Part shown: positions 23,660 through 31,372 of the stretch, in pieces
How the letters are laid out: every line of letters starts with the position of its first letter
Position numbering within the stretch: the first letter of the stretch is position 1
Assembly (NCBI RefSeq): GCF_015645445.1
Contig: NZ_JADOGI010000067.1
Span: 1-45,260 of the forward strand
Reading direction: 5' to 3'
From: Nonomuraea cypriaca
GTDB taxonomy: Bacteria; Actinomycetota; Actinomycetes; Streptosporangiales; Streptosporangiaceae
DNA length: 45,260 nt
Position numbers and translations under genes: made by a program
Notes under the pieces: model-generated
Seen by the model: the letters and a program-made list of their open reading frames with translations, nothing else
What the model was told of the DNA's origin: nothing
Database searches by the model: none

Positions 23660-23768
23660 CCAGATCGACACCGGTCACGGGAACGTTCCGGCCAGGACCA
23701 AGGCGCTGGCCCTGGCCGGGGCCTGCTGCGCCCGGCCATGACCAAGGACCGGCCGGATCGCCACCGGG
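23611..23768. repeat. Imperfect direct repeat at the 3' end of the coiled-coil gene
   Basis: The last 49 bases of the coding region plus 15 bases after it (23611-23674) are repeated with several changes and small deletions at about 23706-23768; both copies contain CTGCTGCGCCCGGCCA, GACCAAGGAC and GATCG-CACCGG. The second copy is non-coding. The rest of 23660-23919 shows nothing else I can identify. Confidence 0.6.
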
Positions 23769-23919
23769 CGCGGGGGCGTCAGGTCGTCTCTACGGCGTCG
23801 TCTCCGCGGCGGCGGACAACCATGACGGCGAGGCCCTGCCGTCCGCTCTGAGGGGCCGTCAGGGCGATGCCGTGGCACACCAGGCGACGGCTATCGACCC
23901 GAGTCTGGCGCGAAGGGGC

Positions 23920-24951
23920 TCAGACGTGCACCGTCGTGATCGGCATCGAGGAGTCCGCCGGGATCTCCAGGGTCGACGGCGTGATCCCGGCCGCCACCAG
24001 ATCGGACCCCAGGGCGGCCACCATGGCGCCGTTGTCGGTGCACAACCCGGGACGGGGCACCCGCAGGCGTACGCCGGCCGCGTCGCACCGCTCCTGGGCC
24101 AGCGCGCGAAGCCGGGAGTTGGCCGCCACGCCGCCGCCGATCAGCAGGTCGTGCACGTCGTACTTCCTGCATGCCCCCAGCGCCTTGCGGGTCAGCACGT
24201 CGACCACGGCCTCCTGGAACGAGGCGGCCACGTCGGGCACGTGTACGGACTGTCCCGAGGCCTCCCGGGCCTCGACCCAGCGCGCCACGGCCGTCTTGAG
24301 CCCGGAGAAGGAGAAGTCGAGCGTGCCGTCGTCGACCTTGCCGCGCGGGAACGCGATCGCCGTGCCCGAGCCGTCGCGGGCGGCCCGGTCGATGTGCGGC
24401 CCGCCGGGGAACGGCAGCCCCAGCACCCGCGCCACCTTGTCGAACGCCTCCCCCGCCGCGTCATCGACGGTGGCGCCGAGCGAGATGACGTCGGAGGCCA
24501 CGTCGGGCACGAGCAGCAGCGACGAGTGCCCGCCCGACACCAGCATGGCGACGCACGGCTTGGGCAGCGGCCCGTGCTCCAACTGGTCGACCGCGACGTG
24601 GGCGGCGAGGTGGTTGACGCCGTAGAGGGGCACGCCGAGGCCGAGCGCGTAGGACTTGGCGGCGGCCACGCCGACCAGCAGCGCCCCTGCCAGCCCAGGG
24701 CCCGCGGTCACGGCGATGGCGTCGATGTCCGCGAACCTCAGCCCGGCCTCGGCCAGCGCGGCCTCCACGGTCGGCGTCATGGCCTCCAGATGGGCGCGCG
24801 AGGCCACCTCTGGCACCACGCCGCCGAATCTGGCGTGCTCGTCCATGCTGGAGGCGATCGTGTCGGCCAGCAGCGTGTGGCCCCTGACGATGCCGATGCC
24901 GGTCTCGTCGCAGGACGTCTCGATGCCCAGGACCAGGGGTGCGTCAGTCAC
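23920..24951 (-). CDS. tsaD: tRNA N6-adenosine threonylcarbamoyltransferase TsaD
   Basis: 343 residues. It transfers the threonylcarbamoyl group from TC-AMP to A37 of ANN-reading tRNAs (t6A), in a complex with TsaB and TsaE. Kae1/ASKHA motifs: VLGIETSCDETGIGIV at the N terminus, VTAGPGLAGALLVG near residue 81, HLAAH with metal ligands His114 and His118, LVSGGHSSLL, GEAFDKVARVLGL and LLIGGGVAANSRLR. GTG 24951 is preferred (AAGGA six bases upstream) over the adjacent TTG 24954; it overlaps the rimI stop by eight bases, showing tight coupling. Confidence 0.96.
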   Translation of the reverse strand: MTDAPLVLGIETSCDETGIGIVRGHTLLADTIASSMDEHARFGGVVPEVASRAHLEAMTPTVEAALAEAGLRFADIDAIAVTAGPGLAGALLVGVAAAKSYALGLGVPLYGVNHLAAHVAVDQLEHGPLPKPCVAMLVSGGHSSLLLVPDVASDVISLGATVDDAAGEAFDKVARVLGLPFPGGPHIDRAARDGSGTAIAFPRGKVDDGTLDFSFSGLKTAVARWVEAREASGQSVHVPDVAASFQEAVVDVLTRKALGACRKYDVHDLLIGGGVAANSRLRALAQERCDAAGVRLRVPRPGLCTDNGAMVAALGSDLVAAGITPSTLEIPADSSMPITTVHV

Positions 24952-25390
24952 CAAGCTTCCTTCTCATCATGATCGCGTCGGTGCCGTCGTCGTAGTAGCG
25001 GCGGCGGGTGCCGATGTCCTCGAATCCGAAATGCCGGTAGACCGCCTGCGCCCGCGGGTTGTCCGCGCGTACCTCGAGGAAGATCTCCCGCGCGCCCCTG
25101 CGGCCCGCCTCGGCCAGCAGTTCGGTCAGCATCGCGCTGCCGATGCCGGTGCCCTGGTGCTTCTCCAGCACCGCGATGGTCTGCACGTCGGCCTGGTCGG
25201 CCGCGGCGGCGAGCCCGGCGTAGGCCACGATCTCGCCGCCCACCAGGGCGACCACATAGTGTCGCGAGCGTGGCATCTCGGCCAGTTCGCCGCGCATCAT
25301 GCCCTCGCTCCACGCGTCGAGCGGGAACGTGACCCGCTCGATCTCCATGACGGCCGGCAGGTCGGCCGGGGTCATCGGCCTGAGCTTCAC
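24944..25390 (-). CDS. rimI: Ribosomal-protein-alanine N-acetyltransferase-like (RimI family)
   Basis: 148 residues. GNAT fold with acetyl-CoA loop KHQGTGIGSAMLTELLAEAG (about residues 78-97) and C-terminal RADNPRAQAVYRHFGFEDIGTRRRYY in outline, the RimI pattern. It acetylates protein N termini, classically of S18, though actinobacterial RimI has wider reach. GTG 25390 overlaps the TGA of tsaB (GTGA), and its own stop lies within tsaD, so tsaB-rimI-tsaD form one translationally coupled unit, the usual order in actinobacteria. Confidence 0.93.
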   Translation of the reverse strand: MKLRPMTPADLPAVMEIERVTFPLDAWSEGMMRGELAEMPRSRHYVVALVGGEIVAYAGLAAAADQADVQTIAVLEKHQGTGIGSAMLTELLAEAGRRGAREIFLEVRADNPRAQAVYRHFGFEDIGTRRRYYDDGTDAIMMRRKLGD

Positions 25391-26034
25391 GCCGTCACCC
25401 GCTTCGGCGCGCCCGGCACCACGGCGTCGGGCCTGCGCAGGTAGATCGGGCGTGGCGGGTCGAGCGGGATGCCCTCCGCGAGTCGCTCGACCGCGAGCGC
25501 GGCCAGGGCGCCCGCGTAGGGGTAGGGGGGCACATCGCCCCGGTGTCCCAATATTTCGGGGTAAAGGGCGGCGCCGGCTCCGACCACCGGCAGCCCCTCC
25601 ACAGGTACGTCGGCCGGCCGGTCCACGAAGGGCCCGTCGCGCCTGGTGCGCCGGTCGGCGTAACGCGCCCAGAACACCTCCTTGCGCCGCGCGTCGGTGG
25701 CCACCAGGAACGGCTCGCCGAGCCCGCTGCCGTGGGCGACCGCGTCGAGCGTGCACACGCCGTACGCGGGCACCCCCAGCGTGGTCGCGAGGCCCTGCGC
25801 GGTCATCAGCCCGACACGCAGCCCGGTGTAGGGGCCGGGGCCGCTGCCCGCGACGATGGCGGTCACGTCGCGCAGCGCCGCGCCCGCCTCACTCAGCACC
25901 AGCTCGATGGTGGGCACAAGCAGCTCGCCGTGGCGCCGGGCGTCGATCGTGGTCGACTCGGCGAGCACCCGCCCCCCATCGTGGAGCGCGGCGGTGACGG
26001 CGGGCGTCGCGGTATCAAAGGCCAGGACCAGCAC
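25387..26034 (-). CDS. tsaB: t6A synthesis protein TsaB
   Basis: 215 residues, catalytically inactive ASKHA partner of TsaD needed for t6A formation. Motifs: VLAFDTATPAVTAALHDGG at the N terminus, RRHGELLVPTIELVL, VAGSGPGPYTGLRVGLMTAQGLA in outline near residues 62-84 and DARRKEVFWARY. The start is GTG 26034; only a weak AGG-like tract precedes it. In most actinomycetes tsaE is directly upstream; here three other genes separate them (26084-28252). Confidence 0.95.
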   Translation of the reverse strand: MLVLAFDTATPAVTAALHDGGRVLAESTTIDARRHGELLVPTIELVLSEAGAALRDVTAIVAGSGPGPYTGLRVGLMTAQGLATTLGVPAYGVCTLDAVAHGSGLGEPFLVATDARRKEVFWARYADRRTRRDGPFVDRPADVPVEGLPVVGAGAALYPEILGHRGDVPPYPYAGALAALAVERLAEGIPLDPPRPIYLRRPDAVVPGAPKRVTA

Positions 26035-26083
26035 GACTGTCTAGCCTACCCGCAGGCCGGCTCTCACCTGCCCGATACCCGGA

Positions 26084-27013
26084 TCAGGCCCAGCCCGTAC
26101 GCCGCCGCAGCCAGTCGAGCGCCACCACACCCTGAGCCCGCTGAAACTCCCGCACCGTGGGAATCCCCGGCGGGGGCGGCTTGCGGGCCTGGCAGACGAA
26201 ATAACCGGTCATCGCGGCGACGACCGCGGTCACGGCGGGATCGGGGTCGGTGCACAGCTCGTGCGGCGGCGGCCCGCCCTGCATGCCGACGGAGGGCAGC
26301 ATGGCCAGCCGGTCGAACCACGGCGCGCCGACGCAGGCCCACGGCCAGTCCACGACGTAGACGCGGTCGCCGGCGAGCAGGATGTTGTCGGCCCGCAGGT
26401 CGGCGTGGACCAGGCTGTCTCCCGCTGCGGCCGCGGCCCAGCCCGACTCCAGCTCGGCCAGCTCGCCGAGATGGCGCAGCGCCCACGGGTCGAGGCCCTC
26501 GGCGTCCTCCTTGAGCAGCCGCCGCCAGCCCTGGAAGGCCCCGCCGAACGCCTCGGCGATCGGCGGCGCGTCGATCGGCGAGGGGGTGAGCGCGGCCGAC
26601 ATCCGATCGGCGGCGCCCAGCACCAGGTCCAGCTGGTCGCGCCGCCACGGCAGGTCGGGGTGCACGCCCTCGATGTCCTCGAAGACCAGCACCACCCAGC
26701 CCTCGGTCTCGAAGCCGATCAGCAGTCTCGGCGCGCACACGGACGAGGGGAGCGCGGCGGCGATCTTGAGCTCGGCGCGGTAGATGCTAGGGGTGTCGGG
26801 GTTCGGCTCGGGGCCGACGGCCTTGACGAAGGCCCGTCCGCCCCCTTCTGTACGGATCCGCACCGCGGCCGCCGGCGAGAAGCCGCCCGGCTGGGTGACC
26901 GCCTCGGCCACCCGCCCACCGAGAAACTCCTCGACAGCCGTACGCACCTTGGGATGCACCTCATGCCACGGCACGCGACTACCCGCGGCAGGCGGGTGGT
27001 TCTCTGCGCTCAT
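26084..27013 (-). CDS. Phosphotransferase family protein (APH-like)
   Basis: 309 residues. APH-type kinase: N-lobe GGRAFVKAVGPEPNPDTPSIYRAELKI in outline with the lysine and Glu, catalytic loop LVHADLRADNILL (about residues 199-211, intact HxDxxxxN), and metal-binding VYVVDWPWACVGAPWFDRL in outline. The family phosphorylates small hydroxylated molecules; many genomic copies have unknown substrates. ATG 27013. It lies between tsaB and the sortase gene, 18 bases from the latter, so it may be cotranscribed with the sortase pair. It is not closely similar to the kinase at 7788-8567. Confidence 0.83.
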   Translation of the reverse strand: MSAENHPPAAGSRVPWHEVHPKVRTAVEEFLGGRVAEAVTQPGGFSPAAAVRIRTEGGGRAFVKAVGPEPNPDTPSIYRAELKIAAALPSSVCAPRLLIGFETEGWVVLVFEDIEGVHPDLPWRRDQLDLVLGAADRMSAALTPSPIDAPPIAEAFGGAFQGWRRLLKEDAEGLDPWALRHLGELAELESGWAAAAAGDSLVHADLRADNILLAGDRVYVVDWPWACVGAPWFDRLAMLPSVGMQGGPPPHELCTDPDPAVTAVVAAMTGYFVCQARKPPPPGIPTVREFQRAQGVVALDWLRRRTGWA

Positions 27014-27031
27014 ACCTCATGCTCCCGCACT

Positions 27032-27568
27032 TCAAGCTCGGGAGGCGTAGACGATGATGTTGTCGATGTATTCGCCCTTGGCGTAGTCGAACCTGCCGCC
27101 GCAGGTGACCAGCTTGAGCCCGTCCTCGACGTAGACGCGGCGAGCCGGGAAGCTGTCCTTGTGCACCTGCTCGATGGAGTCGACCCTGAACTTCACGACC
27201 TTGCCGTCACTGCGTTCCACCGAGAGGGTCTCGCCCTTGCGTAACTGCCTGAGCTTGTAGAACACGGCGGGCGCGGTCTTCGTGTCGACGTGGCCGATGA
27301 TCACCGAGGCGCCCTTCTCGCCAGGCACCGCGCTGCCGGTGAACCAGCCGGCCACCTTCGGCTTCTCGTACGGAGGCAGCTCGACCTCGCCGTTCTTCTC
27401 CATGCCGAGCTTCATCAACGGGGCCTCGAGGTCGATCGAGGGGATGTCGATGCTCTCCGGCACGACCGCGGCTGCGGGGGTGGTGCCGATCTCCATGTTC
27501 TTGCCGAACATGACCAGCAGCAGGCCCGTCACGGCGCCCGCCAGCACCACCCGTCCTGGACGGGCCAT
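27032..27568 (-). CDS. Class E/F-like sortase
   Basis: 178 residues. Membrane-anchored cysteine transpeptidase that attaches surface proteins to the cell wall or crosslinks them. A single N-terminal membrane segment (VVLAGAVTGLLLVMFG, about residues 7-22) is followed by the sortase beta-barrel IDIPSIDLEAPLMKLG, catalytic His93 in VIIGHVDTK and catalytic Cys156 in LKLVTCGGRFD. The third catalytic residue, an Arg, is not obvious in the last strand EYIDNIIVYA; Arg159 is the nearest candidate. Three bases separate it from the upstream surface-protein gene, its likely partner. Confidence 0.9.
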   Translation of the reverse strand: MARPGRVVLAGAVTGLLLVMFGKNMEIGTTPAAAVVPESIDIPSIDLEAPLMKLGMEKNGEVELPPYEKPKVAGWFTGSAVPGEKGASVIIGHVDTKTAPAVFYKLRQLRKGETLSVERSDGKVVKFRVDSIEQVHKDSFPARRVYVEDGLKLVTCGGRFDYAKGEYIDNIIVYASRA

Positions 27569-27571
27569 CCG

Positions 27572-28252
27572 CTATGCCCTGTTGCGCCGCTTGACCGCGA
27601 TGCCGACGCCCGCGACCAGCGCCAGGCCGATCACGATGCCTGCCGGACCGAGCGGGATCGACGACTCGTCGGCCGCTTCCTGCCCGAACGTGCCGCCGCC
27701 TCCGGCTCTGGGCGCCTTGGTGGGCACGTCGGTCGGCACCGCCTCTGGCGCCACCACCCTGAGCGTGGTCCGCCCCATGTCGTTGGTCCCGTCGCACTTG
27801 ACGTCCACGCGGTACGAGCCGCGCCGGACCGTGCCGGACACCTGTGCCTCACCGCTCACCCAGGGCGAACCGCCCGCTGCCGTGCCGGTCGGGCGCGGCG
27901 TGAGCGAGGCCGCCGGGGTCGGGTTGAGCGTGACGCCGTTGATGAACGCCCTGGAGGTCGCGGTGCCGGTGTGCGCCGGGCCGCCGGTGGGCTCGGGGCA
28001 GTTGGCCAGGACGTACACCCTGGAGGTCTCACCGGCGGGAACACTGTCCGGGTTGACCTGGACGAGGATGTTCTGCCGGGTGGTGGTCGGCTGGGGGCTG
28101 CCGGTCGGGGCGGCCGTGCCTGGCGCGGTAGGGGCCGGTGTGCTGCCCGTTGGTGTGGGTGTGGTCTCGGCCGAGGCTGTACAGCCCGTCAGACCGACCA
28201 TGACGATGGCTCCCGCGTACGCGACTCGCCTGACCCTGAGCACCGGCCGCAC
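27572..28252 (-). CDS. Cell-surface protein with lipobox and C-terminal membrane segment
   Basis: 226 residues from GTG 28252 (GTG 28243 is an alternative). The N terminus RRVAYAGAIVMVGLTGC has a lipobox with Cys near residue 24, followed by a Thr/Pro linker, a beta-rich domain (ILVQVNPDSVPAGETSRVYVL, GSYRVDVKCDG) and a second linker. The C terminus has PLGPAGIVIGLALVAGVGIA and then KRRNRA: hydrophobic helix plus basic tail, like a sortase substrate, but no LPxTG-type motif precedes it. Cotranscribed with the sortase. Whether the sortase processes it, or it is anchored at both ends, is open. Confidence 0.72.
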   Translation of the reverse strand: MRPVLRVRRVAYAGAIVMVGLTGCTASAETTPTPTGSTPAPTAPGTAAPTGSPQPTTTRQNILVQVNPDSVPAGETSRVYVLANCPEPTGGPAHTGTATSRAFINGVTLNPTPAASLTPRPTGTAAGGSPWVSGEAQVSGTVRRGSYRVDVKCDGTNDMGRTTLRVVAPEAVPTDVPTKAPRAGGGGTFGQEAADESSIPLGPAGIVIGLALVAGVGIAVKRRNRA

Positions 28253-28331
28253 CCCACTTTGCCGTCCTACCACCAAGCATCCACCAGAAATGTGGATGTC
28301 GCCCCACCTGATACCCACAAATTCTGGGCGA

Positions 28332-28378
28332 ATCACTGACCAGTGATCATGATTTACATCATCGACCCGGTACGTCAA
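28332..28378 (-). promoter_or_regulatory. Promoter and operator for the surface protein-sortase genes
   Basis: On the minus strand TTGACG (28373-28378), 16 bases, then TAAATC (28351-28356). Four bases further on lies a perfect dyad ATCACTG-AC-CAGTGAT (28332-28347), which would overlap the transcription start and so fits a repressor site. The cognate regulator is not evident in the window. Confidence 0.5.
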
Positions 28379-28411
28379 GGGTGCCAGCGTTGCCGGAAAA
28401 TGGCCGGGATT

Positions 28412-28870
28412 TTAGGCTTCCAGCGGATCAGACGGCGTGTCGGCCCACCGCGGGCCCACTCCGCGCAGGGTCACGAGCCGGGCCTCGTCGCCGGCCTCGC
28501 GATCGATGTGGATCTCCAGCCGGTCGTCGGCCAGGCCCTCGACCAGCCCCTCACCCCACTCCACGACGGTGACGGACTCCTCCAGCGAGGCGTCCAGGTC
28601 CAGGTCGTCGACCTCCAGGTCGCCGCCCAGCCGGTAGGCGTCGACGTGGACGAGCGGCGGGCCCTGGCGCAGCGACGGGTGCACCCTGGCGATCACGAAC
28701 GTGGGCGAGGTGATCGGGCCGCGTACCTTGAGGCCCTCGGCGATGCCCTGCACGAGCGTCGTCTTGCCCGCGCCGAGCGGCCCGGACAGGACCAGCAGGT
28801 CGCCGGCGCGCAGGAGCCCGGCCAGGCGGGCGCCGTACGCGCGCATGTCCTCGGCGGTGGCCACCCTCAC
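28412..28870 (-). CDS. tsaE: t6A synthesis ATPase TsaE
   Basis: 152 residues. P-loop ATPase that drives the TsaBD cycle. Walker A is LSGPLGAGKTTLVQGIAEGL, about residues 28-47; ITSPTFVIARVH and LVHVDAYRLGG follow, then VTVVEWGEGL with the Walker-B-like strand. GTG 28870 overlaps the hydrolase TGA (GTGA), giving the order alr-hydrolase-tsaE. The region between its stop and the sortase-operon promoter shows no terminator I can defend. Confidence 0.94.
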   Translation of the reverse strand: MRVATAEDMRAYGARLAGLLRAGDLLVLSGPLGAGKTTLVQGIAEGLKVRGPITSPTFVIARVHPSLRQGPPLVHVDAYRLGGDLEVDDLDLDASLEESVTVVEWGEGLVEGLADDRLEIHIDREAGDEARLVTLRGVGPRWADTPSDPLEA

Positions 28871-30138
28871 TGCAGCTCCACCCTCTTGATCAGGTCGCGC
28901 AGCGCGTCGTTGACCACGCCCGGACGCTCCAGCTGGATCAGGTGGGACGTGTCGGGCACCTCGGTGAAGTGTGCCTTGGGCAGCGCCGCGGCGATGGCCC
29001 TGCTGTGGTCGGGCGGGGTCAGCCAGTCGCGATCGCCCACCATGATCGCGGTGGGCACGGGGTCGAGCACGTGGAGCGCGGAGAGCTTGTCGTGGTTCAT
29101 CAGCGCCGGATAGAAGTCGGCGACCACCTCGGTCGGCGTCGCCCTGATCATGGACTCGGCGAAGTCGACCACGGTCGGGCTGATGTTCTTGGAGTCGCCG
29201 AACCCCATGTAGCGGGTGATCAGGAACGCGATGTCGCTCCCCACACTGCGGGTCCTGTCGACCAGCGCGCCCCGCCTGCCGAGCAGCGAGACCGTGGAGG
29301 GGGCGACCTTGTGCACGGCCTTGGACACCAGCGCGGGCATGCCCAGCGTGAGCTCGGCCAGCTTGCCGGCCGAGGTCGCGATGAGCGCCACACCGCGGAT
29401 CTTGTCGCCGAACAGCTGGGGGTGGCGGTCGGCCAGCGCCATGATGGTCATGCCACCCATGGAGTGGCCGACCAGCACGCACGGTCCTGGCACGAACCGC
29501 TCGATCACCTCGGCGAGGTCCTCGCCCAGCCGGTCGATCGAGCTGTCGCCGGCGCGCTGCGAGCGCCCGTGGGAGCGCTGGTCCCACAACACCATGCGGT
29601 GGTTCTCGCGCAGTTCTCTGCGCTGGTAGTGCCAGGACTCCAGGCTTAGGCAGTAGCCGTGGCAGAACACGATCGTCAGCGGCGCGTCGTGCTCATCGTC
29701 GCGACCGCTTCGGGGCTCGTTGGCATCGTTGCTCTCGCTCCCTCCCCCCGAGCTCCTTCGCTCGTGCTCATGGTCGCGACCGCTTCGGGGCTCGTTGGCA
29801 TCGTTGCTCTCGCGCTCTCCCCCCGAGCTCCTTCGCTCGTGCTCATGGTCGCGACCGCTTCGGGGCTCGTTGGCATCGTTGCTCTCGCTCCCTCCCCCCG
29901 AGCTCCTTCGCTCCTCGGGTCCGTCAAGCTCAAGATGGAGCGCCACCCCGTCGGTGGTGACGTGTGTGCGTTCCCTGCCACGCAACTCGCCGAACGGCTC
30001 GTTCGCCTCGGTGTCGGGGCGCAGCCTGATCCGGCCGACCGCGTAGCGCTTGGCCAGCGCCGCAGCCGCGACACCGGCGGAAGCCGCACCGACGAGCGCG
30101 CCGGCGATCCCTACCCTGCGCCGTGTTGTCGTCGTCAT
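28867..30138 (-). CDS. Alpha/beta hydrolase with in-frame 25-residue repeats
   Basis: 423 residues from ATG 30138 (AAGGA upstream); ATG 30162 would add eight. The N terminus has an Ala/Gly-rich hydrophobic segment (VGIAGALVGAASAGVAAAALA). The hydrolase core shows IVFCHGYCLSLESW (oxyanion HG), VLWDQRSHGRS, nucleophile GHSMGG near residue 226, catalytic Asp in MVGDRDWLTPP and His in DTSHLIQLE. Between the first beta strands (LHLELDGPEE) and the core lie three copies of a 25-residue unit containing SNDANEPRSGRDHEHERR, residues about 77-151. Homologues at this place between alr and tsaE lack them as far as I know. Ends coupled to tsaE. Substrate unknown. Confidence 0.85.
   Translation of the reverse strand: MTTTTRRRVGIAGALVGAASAGVAAAALAKRYAVGRIRLRPDTEANEPFGELRGRERTHVTTDGVALHLELDGPEERRSSGGGSESNDANEPRSGRDHEHERRSSGGERESNDANEPRSGRDHEHERRSSGGGSESNDANEPRSGRDDEHDAPLTIVFCHGYCLSLESWHYQRRELRENHRMVLWDQRSHGRSQRAGDSSIDRLGEDLAEVIERFVPGPCVLVGHSMGGMTIMALADRHPQLFGDKIRGVALIATSAGKLAELTLGMPALVSKAVHKVAPSTVSLLGRRGALVDRTRSVGSDIAFLITRYMGFGDSKNISPTVVDFAESMIRATPTEVVADFYPALMNHDKLSALHVLDPVPTAIMVGDRDWLTPPDHSRAIAAALPKAHFTEVPDTSHLIQLERPGVVNDALRDLIKRVELQ
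29688..29913. repeat. 75-bp tandem repeat inside the hydrolase gene
   Basis: Units begin at 29701, 29776 and 29851, each starting GCGACCGCTTCGGGGCTCGT on the plus strand, with a part-unit before 29701. They differ by only a few bases, mainly CTCCCTCC versus GCTCTCC. The period is a multiple of three, so the gene stays open and encodes 25-residue repeats on the minus strand. Near-identity implies recent expansion. Confidence 0.9.
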
Positions 30139-30184
30139 TTCGCCGAATCCTTCTCCGCTCATGCTCGCCGCGAAGCACCCTTCG

Positions 30185-31318
30185 TCACTCTGAGCCCTTA
30201 TGCTCGTAGACCCGCCGCACCCGCGAACCGATTCTGGTCACGATCTCATGCGTAATCGTGCCGAGGGTATCGGCCCACTCCTGAGCGGTCGGCTCGCCCC
30301 CGTCACCAGGCCCGAACAGCACGACCTCGTCGCCCGCCGCCAGGGGGTCGTCGCCCATGTCGATCATGAACTGATCCATGCACACACGGCCGGCGATCCG
30401 CCTGCGACGGCCGCCGGCCAGCACCTCGGCCAGGCCCGTCGCGTGCCTGAGCACGCCGTCGGCGTAACCGAGCGGGACCAGCGCGAGGGTGGTCTCGCGC
30501 TCGGTGACGTAGAGATGCCCATAGGAGACCCCTGAGCCCTCGGGGACCCGCTTGACGAGCCCGGCCCTGGCCACGAGGGTCATCGCCGGCCTGAGCCCGA
30601 AGTCGCCCAGCTCGGGGATGGGGCTCAGGCCGTACATCGCGAGGCCGGGCCTGACCAGGTCGTAGCGGGCTGCGGGGAGCGTCATGGTGGCAGCGGAGTT
30701 GGCGATGTGCCTGATCACGTGGGAGCCGGCCGCGCCGGCCTGCTCGGCCAGCTTCAGCGCCGCGTCGAACGCCTCCAGCTGCCGCTCGATCGACGGATGG
30801 CCGGGGATGTCGGCGCAGGCCAGGTGGGACCAGAGCCCGACGATCTCGACGACGCCCTCGGCCCGCAGCTCCAGCGCCCTGGACAGCAGCTCCGGCCAGG
30901 TGGCGGACGGACATCCGCCCCTGCTCATGCCGGTGTCGGCCTCCAGGTGCAGCCGCACGGTCCGGCCCGTACGGCGCGCCGCGGCGGCGATCTCGTCGAG
31001 CAGTCGCACGTCGGAGGCCGACAGCTCGATGTCGTGCTCGATGGCCTCCGCCAGCGGCTCGCCCGGGGTGACGAGCCAGGACAGGATCGGCGCGGTCACA
31101 CCGGCCGCACGCAGCGCCAGCGCCTCCATGACGAACGCGGTGCCGAGTCTGCTCGCACCCCCCTCGAGCACGGCCTCGGACACGGGCACCAGACCGTGCC
31201 CGTAGGCGTCGGCCTTGACGGCGCCCATCAACTCCGCGCCGTCGGCCCGCTCCTTGAGCAGAGCCACATTGTGCCTGATCGCGGCGAGGTCCACGCGTGC
31301 CTGCGCGGGGGTGGCCAT
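30185..31318 (-). CDS. alr: Alanine racemase
   Basis: 377 residues. PLP enzyme making D-alanine for peptidoglycan. The PLP lysine is Lys35 in MGAVKADAYGHG, the second catalytic Tyr is in GSGVSYGHLYV, and RPGLAMYGLSP and RVCMDQFMIDMG are family landmarks. ATG 31318 (MATPAQARVDL) is chosen; GAAGG lies 12 bases upstream. ATG 31330 would place GAAGG directly against the start codon. Upstream of the hydrolase and tsaE genes, as in M. tuberculosis and Streptomyces. Confidence 0.95.
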   Translation of the reverse strand: MATPAQARVDLAAIRHNVALLKERADGAELMGAVKADAYGHGLVPVSEAVLEGGASRLGTAFVMEALALRAAGVTAPILSWLVTPGEPLAEAIEHDIELSASDVRLLDEIAAAARRTGRTVRLHLEADTGMSRGGCPSATWPELLSRALELRAEGVVEIVGLWSHLACADIPGHPSIERQLEAFDAALKLAEQAGAAGSHVIRHIANSAATMTLPAARYDLVRPGLAMYGLSPIPELGDFGLRPAMTLVARAGLVKRVPEGSGVSYGHLYVTERETTLALVPLGYADGVLRHATGLAEVLAGGRRRRIAGRVCMDQFMIDMGDDPLAAGDEVVLFGPGDGGEPTAQEWADTLGTITHEIVTRIGSRVRRVYEHKGSE

Positions 31319-31372
31319 CGGGGAGTACATCCTTCTAGTGTGGCAGCTCACGCACGTGGTCGAGCGCCATTT

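Noticed and set aside
29701..29913. 75-base repeats considered as a CRISPR array or tandem tRNA-like units
   Set aside because: Units are contiguous with no unique spacers and remain in frame with the hydrolase gene.
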